From: Rickettsia endosymbiont of Bryobia graminum
GTDB lineage: Bacteria > Pseudomonadota > Alphaproteobacteria > Rickettsiales > Rickettsiaceae
Assembly: GCA_020881085.1 (NCBI GenBank)
Contig: JAJIYR010000038.1
Location: 1-13,522, forward strand
Direction: 5' to 3'
Length of the DNA: 13,522 nt
The notes beneath the pieces were generated by a model. It saw nothing but the letters and a program-made list of their open reading frames with translations. It had not been told where the DNA came from and ran no database searches. This document shows positions 8,290-13,522 of this stretch, piece by piece; position 1 is the first letter of the stretch, and every line of letters starts with the position of its first letter. Made by a program: the position numbers and the translations under genes.

Positions 8290-9378
8290 TTAAATTTGTT
8301 TAGAATGCATAATAAGATAATTGCTAATAAATAATATTCCAATATTTGGTAATAAAATAGCTAGAAAAGGAGTTATATTATTATAAGAAAGCATTTTAAA
8401 GGAAATTTCTAATATAAAATAAATAATAAATCCTATAAACAACCCCAAAATTAACACTCTATCTTGAGAATTATCTCGTTGCTTTAGACTAAAGAAGCAT
8501 GAGGCCAATATTACCATAACAGACATGATAATTGGTTTTAATAATTGCTTATAATAATAAATTTGATAATTAAGAGTTGGTAAACCAGATTCTACTAATT
8601 GCTTGATTGAATCTGGTAGATCCCATATAGAAATCATCTCAGGATTAGTAAAATCATCTAGTAATTTATTGATTGATAAATTAGTTAGAACAACTATTTG
8701 TTCTACTTCTAGAAAAGATTTTCCATCATAAATTTTTGCATGAGATATATCTATATTATTATTTGATAATATAGCCATAGGGGCATCAATTCTTTTCAGA
8801 AAATTATTATTATTATCTAGGATTAGTAAAGTAAAGTGATTTAGTTTACTATTATGTATGTCAATAATTTTTACTTGAAGAATTTTTTTAGTATCTAAGT
8901 CTTTTTCAAGAAACAATAAACCAGATTTTGACACTATAAAATCATTGGATTCTTTGTTAGTTAGTTTTGCTTCTAGTTTTTCATATTTTTGTAACCCAAT
9001 AGTACCTATAGGGTTTAAGATAGTTAACATAATACAACCAAGAATTATTGCTGCAAATACTGGGGTAATAATGACTCTCCAGATATGTACTCCACTACAT
9101 AAAATTGCGACTAGCTCATTATGTGCAGTAAGTCTTCTAAGTAAAAATAGCATAGAAGTAAAGCTGACTAGAGAACTTATTTCGTTAAGTAGATATGGTA
9201 TTTTATATGTTGCTAATTGCCAGAAATAATGAGTAGGTATATGAATAGTTTTAAATTTTTGTAGAATATCAAAGATATTAGAAAGAACTAGAGCGCCTAC
9301 AATTATGAGTAATATGCTGATAAAATAGCTGCAATACAACCTAAATAAGTAGATAGAGAGTGTTATAAGATTAACCAT
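8290..9378 (-). CDS. lptG: LPS export permease of the LptF/LptG family, probably LptG
   Basis: LptF and LptG form the membrane part of the LptB2FG transporter, which extracts LPS from the inner membrane and passes it to the periplasmic LptC/LptA bridge. The 362 residues show the family plan: N-terminal helices (starting LITLSIYLFRLY, with the conserved LLRRLTAHNELVAILCSG coupling segment), a periplasmic jellyroll domain (about 125-265) and C-terminal helices. ISIWDLP before the last helices resembles the LptG-type motif, but separating LptG from LptF by eye is uncertain. I chose the ATG at 9378; the open frame extends upstream through a GTG at 9426, but that part lies inside the tRNA gene. 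The start is only 14 nt from the tRNA 3' end with no Shine-Dalgarno sequence. Confidence 0.85.
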   Translation of the reverse strand: MVNLITLSIYLFRLYCSYFISILLIIVGALVLSNIFDILQKFKTIHIPTHYFWQLATYKIPYLLNEISSLVSFTSMLFLLRRLTAHNELVAILCSGVHIWRVIITPVFAAIILGCIMLTILNPIGTIGLQKYEKLEAKLTNKESNDFIVSKSGLLFLEKDLDTKKILQVKIIDIHNSKLNHFTLLILDNNNNFLKRIDAPMAILSNNNIDISHAKIYDGKSFLEVEQIVVLTNLSINKLLDDFTNPEMISIWDLPDSIKQLVESGLPTLNYQIYYYKQLLKPIIMSVMVILASCFFSLKQRDNSQDRVLILGLFIGFIIYFILEISFKMLSYNNITPFLAILLPNIGILFISNYLIMHSKQI

Positions 9379-9392
9379 TTTATAAAAATAAC

Positions 9393-9469
9393 TGGTGGGT
9401 CCAGTAGGACTTGAACCTACGACCACCCCGTTATGAGCGGGGGGCTCTAACCAACTGAGCTATAGACCC
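9393..9469 (-). tRNA. tRNA with CAU anticodon, probably tRNA-Ile2 (lysidine type)
   Basis: The 77 nt fold into a full cloverleaf. The acceptor stem GGGTCTA pairs with TGGACCC, the D-stem is GCTC/GAGC, the anticodon stem is CCCCG/CGGGG around loop CTCATAA (anticodon CAT), the T-stem is GTAGG/CCTAC with loop TTCAAGT, then A73 and an encoded CCA. The G1-C72 pair rules out initiator tRNA. The TGGTCG and GGTTCAAGTCC segments resemble the tRNA-Ile2 species whose C34 is changed to lysidine by TilS, so that it reads AUA. Elongator tRNA-Met is the alternative. lptG begins 14 nt downstream. Confidence 0.95.
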
Positions 9470-9560
9470 TTTAACAACACTTAAGTCACGCTAAATAAGA
9501 AATTCACAAGACCTAAGACCTTATATAATTATTACCATATTAAGTCTAGTAAAATTTTTC

Positions 9561-9586
9561 AATTAATAAAATTTTTTTTATTAATT
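9561..9586. promoter_or_regulatory. 11-bp inverted repeat abutting the dps promoter
   Basis: AATTAATAAAA (9561-9571) and TTTTATTAATT (9576-9586) are perfect reverse complements separated by TTTT. The right arm ends on the first base of the -35 box of the proposed dps promoter. The position suits a repressor or activator site, for instance for iron or peroxide control, but no known consensus is recognised. The sequence is entirely A and T, so chance is a serious alternative. Confidence 0.3.
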
Positions 9587-9613
9587 TGATATTAGTTTGG
9601 TAATTAATATACT
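9586..9613 (+). promoter_or_regulatory. Probable sigma-70 promoter for dps
   Basis: TTGATA (9586-9591) and TATACT (9608-9613) are separated by 16 nt, with four of six and five of six or better matches to the consensus depending on the reference. Transcription would start near 9620, about 28 nt before the dps ATG at 9648. This supports the downstream start rather than the in-frame TTG at 9597, which lies inside the promoter. Confidence 0.55.
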
Positions 9614-9647
9614 GGTAGATAGATTAATTAAAGTAATGGTAATTATT

Positions 9648-10076
9648 ATGTCAGTAACTAAGATTTTGGAAGTGATATTAGCAGATAGCTATGCATTATA
9701 TTTAAAAACTCAAAATTATCATTGGAATGTTACTTGTCCAGAATTTAGATCCTTGCATTTACTATTTGAAAATCAGTACAAAGATTTAGCAGAAGCGATA
9801 GATGAGCTTGCTGAAAGAATTAGAATTTTAGGGACAAAGGTTGTGAAGATGTCAGAATTAATAAAATTATCCTCTATATCTGAGGCAGACTCTAAATCTA
9901 ATTCCACAGAGATGCTAAAGGATCTAGTAAAAGACCAGCAGATTATAATAGATAGTCTTAATAAAGGTATTAAAATTGCTCAAAAATCTGGGGATGAAGG
10001 AACAGCAGATATATTTATTCAATGCCTAAAACTTTACCAAAAAAACCAGTGGATGTTAGCTAGCAGTATAAAATAA
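9648..10076 (+). CDS. dps: Dps family ferritin-like DNA/iron protection protein
   Basis: Dps proteins form 12-subunit shells that oxidise Fe(II) with hydrogen peroxide and store the iron, limiting Fenton damage. The 142 residues carry the intersubunit ferroxidase ligands: H25 (in YHWN), H37 (SLH), E41, D52 and E56 (AIDELAE), in the spacing expected. E41 replaces the Asp common in E. coli Dps, as in many other members. The lysine-rich N-terminal tail used for DNA binding in E. coli is missing, so DNA condensation is doubtful. I chose the ATG at 9648 because it gives the normal family N-terminus and lies behind a good promoter. Upstream is the divergent tRNA; the second permease follows after 75 nt. 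Confidence 0.92.
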   Translation: MSVTKILEVILADSYALYLKTQNYHWNVTCPEFRSLHLLFENQYKDLAEAIDELAERIRILGTKVVKMSELIKLSSISEADSKSNSTEMLKDLVKDQQIIIDSLNKGIKIAQKSGDEGTADIFIQCLKLYQKNQWMLASSIK

Positions 10077-10112
10077 TAAAATAATAAATTTAGTTGTTTT
10101 AAAATAGATTTT

Positions 10113-10140
10113 ATAATAATTAATATGCATTAATTATTAT
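10113..10140. repeat. 12-bp perfect inverted repeat between dps and the second permease
   Basis: The arms 10113-10124 and 10129-10140 are perfect reverse complements around ATGC. The repeat ends 11 nt before the permease ATG and just before its likely ribosome-binding GGTGG, so a stem could influence initiation. No T-tract follows, so it is not a standard terminator for dps. It might be an operator. Confidence 0.4.
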
Positions 10141-10151
10141 GCGGTGGTTTT

Positions 10152-11420
10152 ATGAACAAAAAATCAAAAGATAAAGTAATAGGGGCTTTTTTAGGGACTA
10201 TTGTTGAATATTATGATTATAGTTTATACGGTTTTTCTGCAGGAATTATAGCAGTTAAGTTTTTTCCTAATACTGATTATTTAACTAGTTTAATAAATGT
10301 CTTTGCCGTTTATGCCGTAGCGTACTTATCTAAACCGATTGGAGCTATGTTTTTTGGACGAGTGGGGGATTTATATGGGCGAAAAATAGTTCTAAATATA
10401 ACAATAATAGGTATTGTTATACCAACAATAATCATTGGACTATTGCCAGAATATTCCTCAATAGGAATGTGGGGAGCGGTAATTTTAATTATATGCCGTT
10501 TTATGCAAGGTATATTTGTAGCTGGAGAATATGATGGTGCCGCTATTTACGTTATTGAGCATTTAGGAGAAAAGTATCGCTCTACAGCTTCAGCAATAAC
10601 TCGCTGTACTGGGGTTATTGGAATATTACTTGGAATAGGGGTAACAAATTTTTTTAATTCTCATATTTTTCCAGAGTGGGGATGGAGAATTCCTTTTTTA
10701 ATTAGTTTGCCTTTAGCATTAGTAGTTTTATTCTTTCGTCAAAACCTTGATGAAACCCCAGAGTTTAAAACAGCTCAAAAGGAAAATATAAAGATAGAAG
10801 GATTAAGTAATCTAATAAAAAAACAATGGCAACTAATATTAATGGTAATATTTCTTGCTGGTGGCTTTGGTGCGACTTATCAAATTGCTATCATTTTTAT
10901 GAAGCAGTATTTGCCAATTATTATGCCACAATCTACTTTAGTAATGAGTACATTTTCAGTATTAATAGTGATATGCTTTGCTGCAGCTATGCCAGTAGCG
11001 GGGTTATTATCAGACCGTTTTGGCTCATTAGTAATTTTAAGAATTAGTTTATTTGGGACAATTCTAGCAAGTTTGTTATTTGTGCTGGCTATATATTTTG
11101 AAATGTTAAATCTCGTTTTAGGAGCTTGCCTAATGTTAGCTACTTGCGTAGCTCCTGTTAATGCTTTAGCGCATGGTATCTTTGTGAAAGCTTTTTCTGT
11201 TAATACTCGTTATCGTGCTATTGGCCTTGGACATACCATTGGAGCAATGTTAATGGGTGGTACTGCAAATTATATTTGTTTAGTAGTAATGAAGTATTTG
11301 AATTGTAAACTATTTCCAATAATATACCTTATGTTTTTTGCAGTATTAGCATTTTATATGGTAAGAAGTTTTGAAAAGGATTATAAAAAGAAATTATTTT
11401 CTGGTAATATAGAGCTTTAA
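10152..11420 (+). CDS. MFS permease, ProP-type metabolite:H+ symporter
   Basis: This 422-residue, about 12-helix inner-membrane transporter belongs to the metabolite:H+ symporter branch of the major facilitator superfamily that includes ProP. It shows EYYDYSLYGFSAG at the first helix, GDLYGRK in loop 2-3 (72-78), RFMQGIFVAGEYDGAA (AGEYDG at 124-129) and WGWRIPFLISLPLAL after helix 5. All are typical family positions and better preserved than in the related gene at 2235. Substrates of Rickettsia ProP paralogues are mostly unknown; an osmolyte or organic acid from the host is a reasonable guess. It follows dps by 75 nt and may share its transcript. GGTGG lies 4 nt before the ATG. Confidence 0.9.
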   Translation: MNKKSKDKVIGAFLGTIVEYYDYSLYGFSAGIIAVKFFPNTDYLTSLINVFAVYAVAYLSKPIGAMFFGRVGDLYGRKIVLNITIIGIVIPTIIIGLLPEYSSIGMWGAVILIICRFMQGIFVAGEYDGAAIYVIEHLGEKYRSTASAITRCTGVIGILLGIGVTNFFNSHIFPEWGWRIPFLISLPLALVVLFFRQNLDETPEFKTAQKENIKIEGLSNLIKKQWQLILMVIFLAGGFGATYQIAIIFMKQYLPIIMPQSTLVMSTFSVLIVICFAAAMPVAGLLSDRFGSLVILRISLFGTILASLLFVLAIYFEMLNLVLGACLMLATCVAPVNALAHGIFVKAFSVNTRYRAIGLGHTIGAMLMGGTANYICLVVMKYLNCKLFPIIYLMFFAVLAFYMVRSFEKDYKKKLFSGNIEL

Positions 11421-11455
11421 TTTTTAATCACTCTGGAAAAATATTCTTTTTATGT

Positions 11456-11461
11456 TATAAT
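11456..11461 (+). promoter_or_regulatory. Possible -10 box for the 68-residue protein gene
   Basis: A perfect TATAAT lies 50 nt before the ATG at 11512. Seventeen nucleotides upstream is CTGGAA (11433-11438), a poor -35 with three matches to TTGACA. In such AT-rich DNA a perfect -10 can occur by chance, so this is tentative. Confidence 0.35.
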
Positions 11462-11511
11462 TATGCTATTTCTGGTTGTTTTTTTAAAGAATTTAATTTA
11501 ATTGGTAATTT

Positions 11512-11718
11512 ATGACAAATCCTGAGAAAAAGGTTATTTCATTTTCTGCAGATAAAAATGAGATGGATGAAATTAATAAGGCTATTGAAGCAGGTTGGTC
11601 AATAGTAAAATTAGTTCCATGTGGTAATCGTTATATTGGAATGATGGAAAAGCATTCCAATAAGTATGATAAAGAACGTGTTATTATTCCTCCTAAAAAA
11701 AAGATTGTAATAAAGTAA
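11512..11718 (+). CDS. Small Rickettsia-type conserved protein, function unknown
   Basis: The protein has 68 residues and is hydrophilic, with no signal peptide or membrane segment. It begins MTNPEKKVISFSADKNEMDE, followed by INKAIEAGWSIVKLVP, GNRYIGMMEK and a basic C-terminus IPPKKKIVIK. The pattern of a short strand, a helix ending in GWSIV, further strands and a PPKKK tail resembles a small protein family I remember as confined to Rickettsia (possibly the one catalogued as DUF2674; from memory, unverified). The fold suggests a compact alpha/beta domain with a nucleic-acid-friendly basic tail, but no function is known. It lies between the second permease and the 478-residue unknown gene. 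Confidence 0.75.
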   Translation: MTNPEKKVISFSADKNEMDEINKAIEAGWSIVKLVPCGNRYIGMMEKHSNKYDKERVIIPPKKKIVIK

Positions 11719-11841
11719 TTTTCTCTATAACGTACCCTCTTATTCCGTTAGTTTCTGTGTAACAGGTTCTTTTTAAATTTTGTTCATAGATCCTAGCTAT
11801 CTTTAGTAAATCACTTAGTAATAAATTAGAGAGGAACTAAT

Positions 11842-13278
11842 ATGTCGAAAGAAAGTAATATAAAATTACAAGAAGAGGATGCTCAATCTATTAATTCTAC
11901 TGATTCAGGGTATATCAGTGGAAGTGAAAACAAGGATGGCCATGATAATCATTCCCATAATAAGTCTAATTCTTTCAATACTGATGCTCAGGCAAAGTTA
12001 GAAACTATAAGTAGTTTAATAAAAAGATATCACACTAATAAAGAGAGAAGTAGTAAATATTATTTAGATGATAATAATAGGGCCGTAGCTTATAATAAAG
12101 ATTATATAGATGATAATATGATTATTATCTATAATCAAAATATATGTGCTAGTATTGAAGAATCAGAAACAACAAGTCTTTATCGGGTTTTTTTATCAGA
12201 TGAAGCAACAGAAAATCTTGTTCATTTGATTGATGAAAATAATAAATATTCTAGGAAATATCTAACTAAGGATCAAGAAAAAAGTAAATCAGATATTCAA
12301 GTAGCAAGAATAGAGGCGAGTCTAAAGGGTTTCGAATTAGATTATCATTTTAAAGTAGAAGAACAAGATAAAGATCAAACCATTCTTAGATCTGAGATCT
12401 ATAAAGTTATGTTGGAATTAAAAGGGCAAAAAGTTCCAAAATCACATTATGCAAAACTACTTATTAATAAGACTATAATAAATTTAGAGCAAAGCAATCA
12501 ATATACCGATAAGCAAATTGAAGTTTTTAAAAAAACTATTTATCAATTTGATAAAATTGATAAAGCTAATAATGAAATAAGTAAATTTACTGAAAAAGAA
12601 CGTGAAGAGCTTATTAAAGCCACCGAGAATTCAGCTAAGGCATTTTCTAATGAATTAAGTAATGATAGTAAATATGCTATAAAGTATGAAATTGTGAAGA
12701 AAAATGCAAATTCAGTAATAGATAATTTATTAAAAGAAAAAAAATGCAAAATTAGTGAAAAGGAACAAAAAAATATTAAAGATAAACTAATATCATCATT
12801 AATAAAATTTGATCAAGAATATTTAGAAAATAATTCAAACTCTATAGCCAAATCTTTTACCGAAGAGCTTAAAAAAAAGGGAAGAGTTAGTTGGTTTTTT
12901 AGAAAATTTACTATTAAAAATGATAAATTAGTTAAATTAGTGAATGATATTACAGGAATAAGACAAAAAGAGAACGATCAATTAATTAAAGAAAAAATCA
13001 ATAAGACTATTTTCTCTAATGCATTGAAGGATTCTGACTTAACTATGAAACTTACGCAGTTTTTGAATGATAATAATCTTAGTTATGATAGTAGTTTAAA
13101 AGCTAATAATCACAATATAAAAAATGTAGATAATGATTCATTAGTGGAATTAAGAAAAAAGAATCCAAAGGCTTTTGATAAGATATTTTTATTGGATCAG
13201 CCTAATGATGTTACTCTTCCTTCAAATGGATCAAAGCAATTATCTAAAAAACAAAAAGGAGCTGCTATTTCTATTTAA
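11842..13278 (+). CDS. Hydrophilic 478-residue protein of unknown function, candidate effector
   Basis: I do not recognise this protein. It has no signal peptide and no membrane segment. Residues 1-50 are low-complexity and likely disordered (rich in S, N, D, H), with the motif DSGYIS at 21-26. Residues about 50-130 look like a small folded domain. From about 150 to 400 the sequence is charged, K/E/N-rich and predicted helical, with a weak internal similarity between residues 202-272 and 294-343. The last 19 residues, after PSNGS, are basic (KQLSKKQKG) and end AAISI. A clear Shine-Dalgarno GAGAGG lies 6 nt before the ATG, so the gene looks expressed and is intact. A secreted host-directed protein using the type IV system is a reasonable guess from composition, C-terminus and position beside an IS element, but nothing here proves it. 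Confidence 0.85.
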   Translation: MSKESNIKLQEEDAQSINSTDSGYISGSENKDGHDNHSHNKSNSFNTDAQAKLETISSLIKRYHTNKERSSKYYLDDNNRAVAYNKDYIDDNMIIIYNQNICASIEESETTSLYRVFLSDEATENLVHLIDENNKYSRKYLTKDQEKSKSDIQVARIEASLKGFELDYHFKVEEQDKDQTILRSEIYKVMLELKGQKVPKSHYAKLLINKTIINLEQSNQYTDKQIEVFKKTIYQFDKIDKANNEISKFTEKEREELIKATENSAKAFSNELSNDSKYAIKYEIVKKNANSVIDNLLKEKKCKISEKEQKNIKDKLISSLIKFDQEYLENNSNSIAKSFTEELKKKGRVSWFFRKFTIKNDKLVKLVNDITGIRQKENDQLIKEKINKTIFSNALKDSDLTMKLTQFLNDNNLSYDSSLKANNHNIKNVDNDSLVELRKKNPKAFDKIFLLDQPNDVTLPSNGSKQLSKKQKGAAISI

Positions 13279-13454
13279 AGGAGTCTGTTGCATATAAATG
13301 CATTATCGTATGTGAAAATAGTTAATATGTAGATGTGAGAATTCTATAGTTCCAAAAGTGAGATTTTGTTCATTAATTCTTATTATATCTAACCCGATTG
13401 AACTATTATGATAAGTGCTGTATAAGAATAGTTTAAAAAGTTAGATAATGATTT
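13279..13454 (+). other. Spacer before the IS630-type transposase
   Basis: No gene is visible. A short palindrome TGCAT-ATAA-ATGCA (13289-13302) follows GGAGTCTGT. The words CTGTTGCA at 13284-13291 are reminiscent of the ends of some IS6- or IS5-type elements, but nothing else supports that. One end of the IS630-type element must lie in this spacer; its boundary cannot be placed without the second end. Confidence 0.35.
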
Positions 13455-13522
13455 ATGCGAGCATATAGTCAAGATTTAAGGAACAAAGTAATAAATAAAT
13501 ACAAAGAAGGAACAATGACAAT
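13455..13522 (+). CDS. IS630-family transposase, N-terminal fragment (runs off the edge)
   Basis: The first 22 codons are visible, beginning MRAYSQDLRNKVINKYKEG. The AYSQDLRxKVIxxYxEG pattern is typical of the N-terminal helix-turn-helix of IS630/Tc1-type transposases, which insert at TA dinucleotides using a DDE catalytic domain (not in view). No frameshift is seen in the visible part. Completeness cannot be judged. Confidence 0.8.
   Translation, partial: MRAYSQDLRNKVINKYKEGTMT

Noticed and set aside
8945..9229. A 94-codon open frame antisense to lptG
   Set aside because: The strand opposite is a clear LptF/LptG family permease; the antisense translation resembles nothing.
9379..9426. N-terminal extension of LptG from a GTG start
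   Set aside because: The added residues would be encoded by the tRNA gene itself, and the family N-terminus begins at the ATG at 9378.
9597..9647. N-terminal extension of Dps from a TTG start
   Set aside because: It lies in the proposed promoter and the extra residues are not Dps-like; the ATG at 9648 gives the normal N-terminus.
10826..11047. A 73-codon same-strand frame inside the second permease
   Set aside because: It overlaps a conserved transporter in another frame and its translation is compositionally odd.
12543..12749. A 68-codon antisense frame in the unknown protein gene
   Set aside because: It mirrors lysine/asparagine-rich codons as phenylalanine/leucine-rich sequence, a common artefact.
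13279..13302. Second insertion sequence end (CTGTTGCA motif) after the unknown protein
   Set aside because: Only a short word match from memory, with no partner inverted repeat or transposase remnant in view.

Overview
The window is AT-rich DNA from an obligate intracellular alphaproteobacterium of the Rickettsiaceae, judged from protein sequence. The RuvB, MreB, MsbA-type exporter and ProP-type permeases have the character I know from Rickettsia, and a 68-residue protein resembles a small family I remember as restricted to Rickettsia. The sequences do not look identical to the classical spotted-fever or typhus group versions. A relative such as R. bellii, Tisiphia or Megaira is possible, but that is inference.

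Layout. At the left edge is the 5' end of an IS3-type transposase gene on the minus strand. Next comes a minus-strand ruvA-ruvB pair for Holliday junction migration. It is preceded by a small membrane-protein gene that appears frameshifted at an A8 tract. Divergent from this, on the plus strand, are a ProP-type permease gene and an MsbA-type ABC exporter gene, 19 nt apart. The exporter gene converges on a minus-strand block read tRNA(CAU) - lptG-like - mreB - mreC - queE. That block combines LPS transport to the outer membrane, cell shape and queuosine synthesis. Between the converging ends lies a 237-nt spacer with several inverted repeats, one of them unusually GC-rich. Rightward of the tRNA, on the plus strand, are a Dps ferritin-like gene with a good promoter, a second and better conserved ProP-type permease, the 68-residue protein, and a 478-residue hydrophilic protein of unknown function. 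The right edge is the 5' end of an IS630-type transposase gene.

How the genes fit together. MsbA-type and LptG-like proteins would act at two steps of envelope lipid/LPS export, and MreB/MreC organise wall synthesis. Dps would store iron and limit peroxide damage, and the two permeases would take up host metabolites. The right-hand end, with two lineage-specific proteins and an IS630 copy, looks like accessory DNA. The 478-residue protein is a candidate secreted effector (inference only).

Most notable signals: a perfect 21-bp inverted repeat inside the mreC coding sequence that encodes the membrane anchor; the homopolymer frameshift in the gene before ruvA; the unknown 478-residue protein; and lptG starting only 14 nt after the tRNA 3' end. 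I found no CRISPR array, rRNA, toxin-antitoxin pair or phage module.
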